DNA from: Lethocerus indicus
Taxonomy: Eukaryota > Arthropoda > Insecta > Hemiptera > Belostomatidae
DNA length: 64,000 nt
NCBI GenBank assembly: GCA_019843655.1
Contig: JACDQD010000006.1
Coordinates: forward strand, 11,648,034-11,712,033
Direction: 5' to 3'
The stretch's first letter is position 1, and each line of letters starts with the position of its first letter. Below, one piece after another: positions 25,240 through 38,602 of this stretch. Made by a program: the position numbers and the translations under genes. The notes beneath the pieces were generated by a model that did not search any database, was not told where the DNA came from, and worked only from the letters and a program-made list of their open reading frames with translations.

Positions 25240-28200
25240 GTAAGCTAAAATGCGGCATTTTCTTGCCTTTAAATATTGTATTTCAATATTCGGTCCATAG
25301 ACTTTACTGTTATTTTATTTAAATATGCCTATTGCTGTTGAAATTGGAGGAAAATATCGTTCAAAAAATGATTAATTTGCTAATCAAGTCCCTGGATTGA
25401 ATGATGAATTTGAAGAGGATATTTTGTATTAAATCCGTGTCCTAAATTGTTTTCAACTGGCCCAATAGTTTCTCTCCAAAATTAACTAATGCTTTAAAAA
25501 ATAAGTAGTTAGCGTATCAATTCTAATTATTTTTGTATGACTTCCTTCAAAAATGAATAAGGACGCAGAAAATGTTTATAGTTTATCGATACCAAACTCT
25601 CAGGGTGTCCCACGGTTACTGTTTCAGTTGTGCGGATGATTGTCAATTGTTGTGGGCTGAATGAATATAATCTATACCTGCTTGGAAAGCATGCCCTTAC
25701 TGCGGGCAGTGTACAAGCAGTGCGGTCAATTACACAGGCAGCCGGTACTGGGAATGTGCAAGGACCGGTACTGCAATAATACGAAACCCCTTTCGAGCAA
25801 CCCCCACCCGCGGCTTACTGAGGGCGGAAATCTTATCGTCACAGGTTGGCCTTGCTCATGTCTCTCCCCCCTCGAACATATTAACGGTCATCGCCGACTG
25901 GATCCGGAGCCCCCTCCCTAAAGTCCCGAAGAGTTTTCCCATACTCGGTCGAGATGCAAAAAAAAAACGAAGCGAGATGTCGCCCTCCACTCACCGATTG
26001 TATTCTCCCTCGCTGTCCCAAATCAATCAAATAACTCCCCGCAACCCTTCTTCTGCCGATAAGGGCGTACAGAACATGGGGGGGAATCGCCTTTTTCCGA
26101 GTTTAAAACACTTTTGGAGACCGCCAGAAACAATTAAATTGGAGAACGTCAGGCAGGAGGTTATTTGTTATTTATTTTGCGTATTTTAGACTCGTCCAAT
26201 GGAGAACGGCTATCATTAGTTAGATCTAGTTAAAAATTAGTCCGAAAGATGAAGGAAAGTACGATGCATGAGAGTATACTAATACATAGTATTATAGTGT
26301 AATGCAATCAAGAGCTTCAAAATTTATGAATATATTATGAAAAATTGATGACGATGGGAGTGATTCCGTCAGCCCGGCATTTGGGCCTTTCTCTAGTCAT
26401 GGGGTAATGACGTCCGATTCTACCGATCCGGTAAAGTTTTTGGCAAGTCCCGAAATTTGCTTCTTGGGCTCTAAGTTATTTGTTATCGGAATGACATGGT
26501 GCTCGGATGCCGGCTGACGAGGAACCGGTTCAACGGACATGCGAGGAACCCCCCCACATCCCATCCTGAGTGTAGCTCAAAGGGACCCCCTACCTGCCCT
26601 ATTCCTTTCAATCTACCAGTCTTTCCTCTCCTCCTTTTGCTTGCATCCGCCAATTGGATAATTAGGAAACAATATGAAATTAGATAATTTCGGTCTGAAT
26701 TTACCTCCCCAACTGAACACTCGGGTGATTTCAGTCTTTCACAAGATTTCATTACTTATCATTATTGCTTCCGACGGTATATTTCTTTTCAGTTGAATAC
26801 ATTAAACCCAGACATATCGATCGTTCTGGAGGTGGGTAGAAAAAATATTTCATTTTATCATTCCTCCTTCATTGAATATGCATATTGAGTGTGCATTTCA
26901 AGTTTAAAAATTTGAAAATGAAACCAGGTGGAAGTACGAGCTCGTATTTATTAATACGAAAAAAGTATGTTGCAGGAAAATCAATTGGAAAGGGAAAAAA
27001 TGTCTTTTTGCGACCGGCCTCATTTGCCGCTGTGTGAAATGTCTAATTTATAAGATTTTATAAACCCGAAAGTTGTCTAACCGAAAGTAGTTCGGGGTCC
27101 TGTAGCGCGGCTGGGAATCTCTTCTCGGGGCGTTTAAATCACCGGCCGATCTCCGTCTCGACGCTCTGGCTCAGTATCCAACGGCTCATTATTGATAATA
27201 CTATTTGTCCTCCCTTCGCAATAAACTATATCAATTAATTTTAAGAGGAATTTGCATTTTATTTATTCTGGTGCGCTTTTCTAAGGTACTTGCTATACCA
27301 CTTTGTCCTAAAGTTTAGTCTATATTTTAATTGTAGTTCAACGGGAAGACAGTTTATAACATACAAGACTCTATTGTCCTCTTTTTGGGTTACTACCCTA
27401 ACCTATAAGACCCTTAGGTTTTGATTTTTAAAGAAATAAATATTTCAATTAACCAAATCGGAATTCATTGCACGAAATCATTTGAACAATATGTACACGC
27501 ACATCATAAAAATTGCCTATTTTAATTTCGTTCTATTTTATTAAATTTTCTGAAGTTATTTCATGTTTTTCCATTTGTATCATTATTTGCCCATCGCCCG
27601 CTTAGTCTGGAGGAACATTTTCTAAATTTCGTCTTGTATAATTTTATCGTTAATTTAATTATGTAATATATTGAAACGCCAAACGAACTAGATGATTATG
27701 AATATTCGGTCAATACTGGAAGTGTTTGGGCGGTCTGGTCGAATGAATAGGGGCCGAATCTAACATCTGGCCTAAAATAGCGGGACAGGTGTCGCCCGTC
27801 TTATCAGTCGCCGGTTCTCAATAGTCAATAGGTTTCAGTTTCTAGCGATCGATAATATTTCATAAATTCGTCTGTCCTCTGGACTCAGCCGTTTTTAAAT
27901 TGAGCGTACATATTCGTGTAAGGTAAATTCCCTGTAGTAGATGAGTGGCGTATCCAATATCTGGGTACGAATATCAGCTGAATATGTAGCAATATGTATT
28001 TAATTCTAGTGCTTCGACTGTTAGATTTTTTCAAATGTTATAATACATATAATAGTGAAACCAATTCCACATTGAAAGATTTCTATAATTGTGCTCTCCG
28101 AACATATTTTCTGTTCTGAAGGTTGACGACAAATAGAAATCGCAGTATCGGCAAGGTTTGCTAATTGACGTGGTGAGGCGAGGGTCAAGGCCGTACTGTC

Positions 28201-31200
28201 ATTGGATGGCGATGAATGGTCCCAGTCTTGAATGTCGTCTTACCCATACTGATGCCTAGGTTGGCTCGCTTTTCCTGCCACAGCTAATAGCCGCTTTTTC
28301 GCTCGTTGTCGTTACAACTTGCTTTATAAACCTATTGCATTTTGTGCGCGCCACTCGTCAGAAAAATGCAATTTATTTACACCGAGAATAAGTTCAAATA
28401 ATTTGCGTTTATGAGAATAAATTTTTAAAAAATGGATACTAATAGTGATTAGAGTGTCTTGCCTTAGAGTATACTTTCTGGATAACCCCAGAAAAATATT
28501 CCTTCTTGCCTTACAAACAACGCTCGACGAATTTTGATGTAGAGATTTGTGTGTCTAGTTCCCTGACTTATTATACCCCTCATTAAATTTTTGAATTGTG
28601 GGATATGCATCAACGACATGAACCAATAATGCTGATTACAGTATATCTCGAAGAGACTGCTGAATCTAATGGTTGTTGAATCTAAGCAATTGAATACTGC
28701 CAATATTGGAAAATGATAGAGATCTCTTATTTAAAAATTACCCAAGAAAATGTAAAGTGTACTCAAAGTGTATATGTCCTTAATATACCCGAAATTTAAT
28801 AATTATATGTCTTTCACAACTTTGAACTTTATTTAAGATATTTTTTTTAATTAGGAGAATTGAAGATTAAATACTTAAACGTTAATAGAATTAAACGTTG
28901 GCCTCCAAGGATGTTGCCTGTTTCATTGCCAATATCTGTAATGTCTTATAATTGGCTTCACGGTGTTCTTCAGCTATTTTGAAATGCGAGCTTCTCCCTT
29001 TTCTTTATTCTCACAATTTTATTACATTTTTATTGGGCAATTCTGTGTTGGTGAGTAAATGTTTACCTGGCTTCTGAGAATGAGCGCTCGGTTTAGACTC
29101 CTAGGGCCATTTAGTCACATGGTCAAGAATAATTGCAAGGTCATATTTAGCTTCATTGTATAATAGGTTCTCAGAATATTTCGAAACGTCTATTTATCTA
29201 TCCTAGTCGTTTCATAACGAACCTTTCTGAGAATATCAATTTTAACAGATGTTAATTAATTATAAATAATCTTAAATAGCCAATAATAAATGAGCAACAT
29301 ATAATTATGGTTTACAATCTGAATAATAATTAAAATTACAACTGATTTTTGATACATTTTTTTTAGTTTAAATTCTGATATTTTTAGAACCTAATAGAAG
29401 TGATTAGATGGTTAATAATTGTTGCTAAATATTGTGTCTAGTTCATATAAAATTATCATCAGTCCGAGGGAATTCGATTATGAAATTCATACTGAAATCA
29501 GAATGATTAAATAGTGATGTAACAGAGCCACTTCTTGTTGTCTGCGTCGTGGAATTTTTGTCAGAAGTCAATGGCGAGCAATAATTCATGGAGCAGCAAT
29601 GAACGATACGTTCATCCGTCGGTATCGGTTCATAACTCTTCCTCGGTTAGCCTTTATCAAGCAGAAGACGATCAAGGAGGCAATTGATTATGACCCGGAC
29701 AGAATAATAGATCGAGTGTTGAATTAGAGCTCTACCCTTTATCGATATGCCAATCAACTTTTCGGCTGCTTTGAAGATAAGCCAACTGCATATTTATTTT
29801 CTTGAATTTAATTTTTCCCGTTGGTCTTTTATCTGTTACCAGAGCAAAACCACCTCTAGAGATGACTAGAAATTGTTTTCGGGGAAGAGATATACACATT
29901 CTCAAGCAGGAAAAATAACATATTATTCCAAGCTCGATTTAATCCCTGAACAAAGGAATTATATATTCATACCTATTTAATACAGTTTATTCACTGAGAG
30001 CTAATAGAATCCACCTGTGACCTAAGTTTTCGCTGTAGAAATCTATTTTGCTGGAGATTGGTGGAGATATTTTTACCGTGCCCGTCAGAACGCTAAAATA
30101 TTGTCCAAGGAAAACATGAACGAAAAGGTTAAATTCGCTCCGGTAAGAAAAACCGTTACGGGCATAACCATTACATTAATTTCCATGTTAAAGTGCTCTT
30201 GCAGACGGAAATAGTGGAATCATTCCAACACAGTGTCACGATTAGTCTATATAATTGCTATTGTACCAGACACATGACCTTTACATATCATTTAATAATA
30301 GAAACAGATCGGAATAAGTGTCGTATAAAATATATGTAATTGCACAGATGAAAACGAAAACAGAGATTGAAAAGTAGTGGTCAGTATTATGAAATTAAGG
30401 ACATATTTGATAAACCTAAGTTCCGTGATATCGAAGATTGATGCTAACATCGAATATCGACAACACAGGAACCATTTTGTTTGTATAATAAACAGTATTC
30501 ATGCTGGTTTTTTTCGTTGTTATTCTGGTCTTTAAGACATTAAATTTCATCACTTCATATGGAGTTGCTCATAATCAATCTATAATAATATGCAGTGTTC
30601 AAGTGTAAACAAGAATTTCGATTTCAGAGCTCATAATTCTTTTGGTTCCAAGCTGGACCAGTTCTACAAACATTGCTACAGTTAGTATCTTGAGATTGTT
30701 TTTCGGTAGTTCGCAGGCATCATGTTTTCTTTTGTGGTGACGAATCAAGATTGCGAATATGGAGTCACTGTGGGATATTGTTTCTATTGATTACTTAAAG
30801 GACCGCAATAAAAGGGTATTGAGAGCGCAGTGATGGGATATCTGAGTGAGGGAAATCTATTGAAAATGGCGAGCGTAGGTTCAAAGACATGTCTGTCGGG
30901 TTTTTATTCCCCGGCCTAAGAGACCAACTTCTAGGGGCGGTTGACCGATAGAAGGCGAAAATTGACGTAATTGAACTGAAATATTGGACGTGACGATGGG
31001 CTGGACAGGGTCAAGTACAGAGTTGAGCGTAAAGGCCGATAACGGTGGAGCAGAGGAGTGTCCCTTATCTCTGGGGCCTTGGGGCCCATACAGATAATGA
31101 GCACAAACGACGCTGCTCTGCTCAGTTTTTTTTTTCCAACCCGCGGTACTACTGTCTTTTTCTCCTCGCGAGTACATAGCTTCCTCGGCGATAAGACTCC

Positions 31201-32009
31201 ATTTATGATTCAAATAAAATTTAAGTGTTATGGAAGGCAACAATATGATCGACAGCAACTTATCAAGTGTAGGCACCGGCTCAACAGTAATTCCAATAAT
31301 TAAAGCAAAAAAATTTTTTTTGTGAACGGCTTGGGAAGGCAGGGGACTTCTTCGGTGAAGGTATCGAACATGAGTTCTTGGAACGTCGGAAATAGCCTGC
31401 TATCGGAACTGTATCTATCACCTTGTTATTTGTTTGAGTAATTACAACAAATATTTGAAATTCGGAAAATATTTTTCTACTGTTTGTGTATAATATTTTT
31501 CTTGGAACTTCTTCGAAGACAACCCAAAAGGACAGTTACGGAGGAGCCTACAAACGTCTTCCTACTGTATCCGAACGTACATTGATATTTTTTTCATCTA
31601 AGAAGCGATTCATTTCTCCGAAATCGCCTCATTCCTCATTCGATTTCTTTTTCGACTTCTGTTGGCCCGTCAATTTCAATATAAGCCAAGGTATGCAGTG
31701 TAGCACCCGTGCTGCAATCACCTTACCAAAATCTCAGTATTTATTATACCAAAAATTTGAAATGTATTCTGTTAGCGTCCTTACAGTTGTTTCCTCGATA
31801 ATGTTTACTGCTGGACCGCCAACTGTAAACCCTTTACCTCTGAAAATGCGTAAGGGAGCTTTAAATTACACGAAATCATATAGCTTGTTTGAACTGGATT
31901 TGATGCTTGAAATGAACTCCTCGCGGCAGATATTTGGAATAAGTGATAAGCTGAAAGTAATATTTGTTCACTGTTAGTACAATAAATTAGGCACAATAAA
32001 TTAGGAAGG
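25240..32009. other. Mostly AT-rich noncoding DNA
   Basis: GC patches at 25730-26120, 26500-26640 and 27070-27180. A 39-bp splice-bounded segment at 26793-26831 is open in two frames but too short to call. The longest open frame of the window (31486-31977) lacks any recognised domain. Confidence 0.5.
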
Positions 32010-32480
32010 ACGGTAACGACGAGGATTGATGAGCTCTCGGTTCTGCGAATCTCCCACAGCCGGGGGTTACGCTTCTTTAACGTGAAATTATGTATTCAAT
32101 TAAGCGGCCCGTGTGTAGGGGCTGGGGCTTGTACGCGAGTACGTCTCCCCGCAGCCCGCATTTAACCGTTGGCGTTAACGACTTTCGGCCGCTTGTTAAC
32201 GCCTCTGCTTATATTTTATGAGCGGGGACCGTTCGCTTCGGACGAACTTAAACCAATTTATTGACCAGAAGCCGGGCTGACCTCTTCAAGTCGGACGCCG
32301 AATTTCCTACAAGTTAGAAACTGGTTTTAATTTTATCGGCTCCGCTGAGGAAACGTCCCCGGTCTGAGACCAGAGTGAATTCAGCATAATATTTTCTGAA
32401 ACAGCGTTGTCTCCTCCCGACAATTTACGATACGGTCGCCGGTTCTATATTTTACGGACGCCATCGGAAAAGCACACGCC
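32010..32480. other. GC-rich noncoding block
   Basis: Contains CAATTAAGC, GTTAACG repeats and several CCGG-rich segments. No supported frame; resembles the other putative regulatory blocks. Confidence 0.4.
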
Positions 32481-35400
32481 ACTTCACTCTTCGGGTATGT
32501 TTGTACGAGGTTTTTGTGGCCGCTTTTATGTTGCGAGGGTACACTAGTTTTGGTGTACCGTCTCGATTACTTTTCGATTAGCATTTATTGAAGCAACGTT
32601 GCGCCAATACCAACAATACTATCACATTATCACATTGAGCCAAGGAGCAAGCATCATTCTCTGTGAAACGTTTCTATCGCACTGTACTGTTTATCGGCGG
32701 ATAAAATCTTTGTCAAGAAGTGTATATCGGAAGGGGGCCTTTAGAAATGTGTGCAGGTGAGGGAGTCGGTACATTTGATTAATTCAAGATTCCTGTTTGG
32801 GGGTCCTCGCTCCGGGTTGGAATTTCATGACTTTGGCTATCCTCTCTATCCAATTACTTATTCGGTCCTACGCTATGCCATTAGCAATATCATTCCGTTA
32901 GTTTGAGGTAGAAACAGCAGAACTGCATTTGGTGTATCCTTTCATCGAGAATTAATAAGACAAATGTTCAAGGAATTATGATTTCTCTAAAGCATATATT
33001 GCATATTTTTCTACAGTAAGGAGTCTATCCCTAGTTTTTCCTTTCCCATTTCACAATAGAATATACGCGCGTAAATTCCCTACTTTAATGGAATGTTCGA
33101 GGAGAAACATAATTAATTTATTCGGCTGGTGTGTCGCTCAGAAATCCCAGAGCCGGAATATATATCCCAAACATATTAGCGGGAGTTGGGTCGCCCCAGG
33201 AACCTCGCGTACCCCGATTCTTAAAAATAGCGGAGGCCCGGCGGAAATCCCATTCTTGAATTGAGGGACTAATTTTGACTGTTAGCCCGAGCCGGTGTTT
33301 GGTCAGCCGGTAAAAGTCGTGAGACTGGCACACTTTCAAACCCCCGACTTAACCCACTGACATTATCGGGGAGCGGGCTCCCTTTGGTCGGCCTCTCAAC
33401 CAAGGTTCCCATTACGTTTAAAACATTATGTTTCAACCAGTGCTTTTTAATTGACAAACTCATCGTATTTAAGATAAGCTTTAAATTAAGTACTATCAGG
33501 ATATTATCAGAGTTAAGGAAATTACCATAAGAGAGTCTTCTTGTCGACGTTGGTGCTGAACCAAAAGGATAGGCTCCTCAGATTCTGGTACGCTGTCAGG
33601 ATGAAGGAGCTCCAATAACAGTTTAGCCCACTGCAGACTTCAAATCCAATTTGCCAATGCCGGATTGCTCCTTATGCCGGGACAAGGATCATTATATTGT
33701 ATTATCCCACTTCTTTTGCGGAATAGATATTAGAACCTTACCTAGTATTATTTCTTCAGTTGAAACACCCAACTTAATTCTGGATTTGGGGGAGTTATTA
33801 GAGCTCCAATCTCAATTGAATAGTTGCTGAAAATCGTTGAATCGGAGAACAGAGATTCACAGCTGTGCCAAAAATATAGAGTACACGGAAGCCAGTCTTT
33901 CGAAAATTGGGATACTAAATTAGGTTTCTCTGATGAAAAACGGCAATGAAACACTATTGTCTTGGGAGCCGTACGTAGGAGTTTTGGGAGCCGTATGCGG
34001 CTCAATTCGGTATGACAAGTATGAGTTTGGGATGTTTCTCAAATGGAGTGTATTTTCTACTACACCTCGAATTAAATATTAATGGACTCTATGAGCTTAC
34101 CGGGATAAAGAATGGTCCTGCGAGGCCAAAAGATATTCAGTTCCTTACTTGGCTTTCAAGGTATGCATTCTGTCTATAAATTATAGAAATATAACACAGG
34201 TGGCTTTCAGGAATGCATCGTTCAGATCTTGCAGTCTTTTGATGCATTAAATCCATCGCCATTAGAAAAATCTTCTTTCCATTAAAATCTACTTCTCCAT
34301 TTAATACATTCAAGGTGCCAAATACTTATTATTCAGAAAAGATTTTCTGATCCGTTACTCATGAACATGCGACGTTGTTACTCATAATAATATTTTTTCG
34401 TTTTTATACTAACCCTTATAATTACTGTGAATATTTGTATATATTTGTTTTCTTGTACCTTAACTTCACATAATGAGTCGTTGCGTCGAAAAAGTAATTT
34501 TTCTTGTTCCTAATCGCGCTTCCGACTGTTTTTTGACTTACCATTATCGGTCTCAAAGCAGATTGCGATTGTCTTCCTGGATTGTTCCTGGTACGAACGG
34601 TGTCTACGGTGATTCACAACAGTTGATGTCACAACTATTGCTTTGGTTGGCTATGCATGAAGTGAAACAAATACAGGACGACATAAATTGTATTAGAAAC
34701 TTTCATCTGTTCATGTACTAGTTGGTTGCTTATTATTTAAATTATTTTTGCACGATTAATGAATCAATGTGATTATTAGAAAAATTAGAAATTGTTTTGC
34801 TATATTGACACCCCCTTGGTAAGTATGTTTGCGTTTCCTCGAATTAAATGGAATATTTGTTTTAATTAATGGTAGGCGCCCAAATCGTAGCGGAGAAGTG
34901 CCGTTATCCGTCAACTTGGCCTGCAGTAAAACACGGTCTAATGCCTCGTAAAGCTCCCGCTCGTAAAACTATGTCCAGATTACTTAATCAGGTTCTCCGG
35001 CTGCGTTTCGCCTAGAGTACCGCATAGCTTGGGACCAGCAGCCATTGGCAGCCGTCTCACGTTCGGACCGGTTAATGGCTCTCTACAACACCCGCCTTTA
35101 GGCTATTTCCACCGGACTTTTGCCCACCGAACTGTTTTGCAAACAGTCTTCATTGCCCCAAAATCATAATTCCACAAATTTATTTTTTTTACTCAAAAGG
35201 GACACGCTGCTGGCTACACTCGCATATCGGGAAGATTACCGGCTCAGGATGTATGAAATTTGAATTTCAAGTTTGGAATAATTAAAATTCCGCGTTATTG
35301 AATACTCGCCTGTGCCTCAAAGTTGGTTGAGAATAACTCGTACTATGGAAATCATTTTTCGAATTATTGGTTCGAGGGTAATCAAACTTAGAAGGGCCTA

Positions 35401-37750
35401 GGCAATCAAAATTCAAATCTACTTTTGTCTAATTTTATTGTAGAGTATGAGAGAATAATCTGGATACGCGATACGTCATTGCTCCACATCTCAGAGTGTT
35501 GCCATGGCAATCATGTCCCCATGGTAATCCTGATTAGCTCAGCTTGTAAGCCGGTCTAGGGGGGCGCCCGCGAAACTATTAATCATTTCAGAAACCAACT
35601 ATGTCTCTCTGTTATTCCGGTTGTAGAAATCTTCTCCTGTAGTATTGATATTGTTTTTAAATACTCTGGTCATATTGCTTTCGAACTGTGCCAGATAATA
35701 AAAGTTACCATTCTCCCGGATAATGTTAGGTGGCATAGGAAAGAACAAAACGATTTACGATCTGATAACCCTGAACAGATTGGTTTGCACCGTTTTTCAT
35801 AAAGCTTTGACCATTTGCATTCACCTATACTTAAATCGGCTCTCGGCATATGATTTACTTACAATAGAGCAGGAAATAAGTTGAGAGAAGGAAAATGAAA
35901 AGCAAAGCGAGAACACGAAGGTTAGGTTGTCTGATAATAGTCATGAGATTCAGAGAGTTATGTAATCCCATTTTAATGGTACTTAAGGGAATAAATGGCT
36001 CTTCTGTGAACGTTGAAAATTTAAATTTGTATTACAGGATTGTCCTTCTTTATTTTACTTTACATTAACGAGCTAGGCACACACAATTCATTAAGCTTGA
36101 ATTCCCCTCATTAAAATGATATTATTGAGATGAAGTTGCACTGGGGATTGTTATTCACCCAAGTTTTAAAATGATTTCCTCTCCTTATTACACCAACTGC
36201 GCTATAAAATGCTCGGTCTACTTTTTGTAAGGATCAGAGATTGTGGTAGTTATCGCGAGCTTCAGTATTCAGTGAGTCGTAATTGGACAGAGCTGGATTG
36301 AAACCACTCATTAAGCAGTTAATTCAAACATTGAACAAAAGAAGTAATATTTAGGATTATAGATACAAGGTTGTATATAGAAACATTCGCGTTACTATTT
36401 TTAGTAGGTGGATGTGGTCGGTAATGTATTCTTATGGCTATATGTCATCCAATCAGCACTATTACTGTTATATTTATCCGGTGAACCTTCCAGCCCAACT
36501 ATTATTTCGCACTATGTACGGCTTCTGTGAGTGTGTATCCGATCTCGAAAGACTCTTTCGGTTATATTTGCTTTATAATTGCCCGAGGCTTTGCTGTTAA
36601 CGAAAACCTAGACAAGGGCAGCATCTACAAATGCCGGTAAATGATATGTTCTTCTCTGACCGGACCGTACAGCTAATGTCGGCGCGTTAACGTCATCATC
36701 TCATATTGGCACTAACTAGTCCCGGCCGCTTCTCTCTCGCTCTCCTCTCTCTCTCTCACGGTCCCGACTGAAAGCCAGTTTCTCATGCGGTAATCATCCG
36801 TAAAAATACTTTGCTCACTTGCCGCCCAAGAGTCATTTCACTTGTAACCGGAGCGTTCATAATTAGGCCCTAATCTAGAAGTATCTCGTTTAAGCATCCT
36901 TTCCTGAGACAATTCGAGCCTGATTTATGCGAGTCGGAATATTTTTTGCTCCCTCGTGTGGACTCAGTGGCGGAGAATATATCTATATAAACATAGAAAC
37001 ACGTATATTTAAAAAATGTTGTGTAAATTACTATCAGATAGAATATTGTAAATTATGTCCCGGCAGTTGGGCCAAAGGACTTTTCTTTGTGAGAAAAAGA
37101 ACCCAGACCTGGATGTGTGGAGAGGATTGAAAGCCACCGAAATTTTAGTTGCAATCAAATTCATTGTAATAACAATAATTCCGGCCGAGTCTCATGTCTG
37201 ATCGAACTTTTATTATGCGACCAATCAGCCCCGTCCATTTACATTGTCTTCTATTTACACAGATGCGGTAGACGATAATTTCACTGGTATCAATCCCACG
37301 GCCAGCTCCAGAATCCCCTCCCTCATTTATTTCAGACATTACTGTTGAAATCAGATCTCAATTCACATTCGCACGTCATTACATATGGATTCCCTGAAAT
37401 TGGTATATAAATACCCGTTTCGCATTCCGTGCCGATAGCTAGAGTGCGGCCCCCGAGGCAATGTCCTCTCCTTAATTAGTGTCATTCGATCAGTGCAATG
37501 AAGTGACGCTGGTGACAAATTACAATCCTATCGGTGGTGTTCAAGCTAGGCGAAACAAGTTTCATACTCCTAAAAATATTTCAGATACCACAATGAAATC
37601 GCTTGTAAGAATTAATAAGAAACATTAGTACCATCAACCGTAAATGAACCTGGATCGCCACGTTAAATATCCAAAACATCCAGTAACAAATCTCTACTTT
37701 TCTTTTGATTTAATTAAAATATATTATAATATAGGTTTATGTATATTTTA
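32481..37750. other. AT-rich noncoding DNA
   Basis: Apart from the near-X-box at 35498 and a CT-rich patch at 36731-36760, nothing is recognised. A TATATAAATA at 37404-37413 has no initiator at the expected distance. Confidence 0.5.
35498..35511 (+). promoter_or_regulatory. Near-consensus RFX X-box
   Basis: Seen: GTTGCC-AT-GGCAAT, one base off the X-box consensus on this strand; the reverse reading ends in GGCAAC. An ACGTCA CRE-like half lies about 25 bp to the left. No gene is recognised beside it. Confidence 0.25.
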
Positions 37751-37957
37751 GGGGTACCCAAAACTAATCAATATTTTCACTTTGGAATTAATTTTATTTT
37801 GCTAAAAAAGAAACTTTAATTATTAATCTACTATATATTCACCAATATTATCAACAACTCTCTACCACTTTTCCGGCATATTTTCGATTCCCCTCTTGAA
37901 GAACTCCTCAAGACCAAAATACATCTTATCAAATTGTCGATTACTTTTGGGTACCCC
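37751..37957 (-). mobile_element. Internally deleted mariner-type element (MITE-like) with TIRs and TA target
   Basis: Seen: the 207-bp element starts GGGGTACCCAAAA and ends with its inverted copy TTTTGGGTACCCC. The inverted repeats extend to 19 bp with one mismatch. TA dinucleotides flank both ends (37749-37750 and 37958-37959), the Tc1/mariner target. On the minus strand, just inside the right end, a frame reads LEEFFKRGIENMPEKW, then an in-frame TAG, then RVVDNIGEYIVD and TAA. This matches the well-known C-terminal end of mariner transposases (pattern GI..LP.RW ... G.YF). The N-terminus and catalytic DDD/E region are absent, so it is a non-autonomous internal-deletion derivative. Conserved ends suggest it was mobilised in trans at some time. 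Confidence 0.75.
37823..37912 (-). pseudogene. Mariner transposase C-terminal remnant
   Basis: Thirty codons of the transposase tail inside the 37751-37957 element. One nonsense codon (TAG at 37862-37864) interrupts it directly after EKW. The rest of the reading frame up to the natural-looking stop TAA (37823-37825) is intact, so decay is modest. All catalytic residues lie in the deleted part. Confidence 0.7.
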
Positions 37958-38460
37958 TAATAGAACAAAATTAGGTTCTGTGTAAGTCTGTATAATTCCT
38001 GGTTATTTAATACTTTCTTGCCTGGGATATATTGTAAAATTCCTACCGTTTAGAACCGCGTAGAGAACCACATAATTATACCTAAGGCGGGAATGAAATG
38101 ACAAAATCAGAAATTCACACGACATTGCGATAAATGAGTGACGCTGATGCGGCGATATTTTTTTTAAAACATTTATGATGCTTCAAATCGGATGGTTTAT
38201 TTACATAAAGAATAGGCGAATATAATACCTTTTTCCTTTCTTCCAGAATCAATTGGAAATCTATATAATCTAGGTTATTAAAATACTTAACCTTAGTGCC
38301 TATATTTAATGCAATATTGCAAGGAATTCGAGTCGCTTTCTGTTTTATCTTTAATCTACTAGATATATTTCCGGTTCTGACGGTGGGATAAAACTAACGT
38401 GGTTTTAAAAACCGGATGGGTCGTACAGTACCGGTGCCGCTTTTGTGTACCGACCGGCGG

Positions 38461-38491
38461 TAGACCGGTTTCTCGTTGTCATCGGATGATA
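38461..38491 (-). repeat. Possible decayed hammerhead-like copy
   Basis: Seen on the minus strand: CCGATGA, a short spacer, then GAGAAACCGGTCTA. The second half is identical to the 24.4-kb copy over AAACCGGTCTA, while the first core C-U pair and stem I are lost. Confidence 0.28.
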
Positions 38492-38563
38492 AAAGTGCGG
38501 TCTCGGGTCTAGCGGTTATAGAACAGAGGTTGGTGTCCCGTCACCATTACTAAGTCCACCATT

Positions 38564-38602
38564 GCCTAGATAAGGGGGTAGGGGCTCTCCCCCTGTCTAG
38601 GC
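38564..38602. repeat. GC-rich hairpin with internal loop
   Basis: Seen: GCCTAGA-TAA-GGGGG pairs with CCCCC-TG-TCTAGGC around a 10-nt loop. It lies 70 bp right of a possible hammerhead-like relic, so it may belong to the same decayed element. Confidence 0.6.

Noticed and set aside
26793..26831. 39-bp exon candidate with a good acceptor and GTGGGT donor
   Set aside because: Open in two frames and too short to distinguish from chance.
27884..27920. Microexon candidate between CTCAG and GTAAAT
   Set aside because: About 34 bp, ten codons, no phase partner.
31486..31977. Longest open frame in the window (163 codons)
   Set aside because: Non-ATG start, no recognised domain, no splice or promoter context. 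Phe/Ser/Lys-rich composition follows AT-rich DNA.
37404..37413. Canonical TATA box as a core promoter
   Set aside because: No initiator about 25-30 bp downstream and no exon follows.
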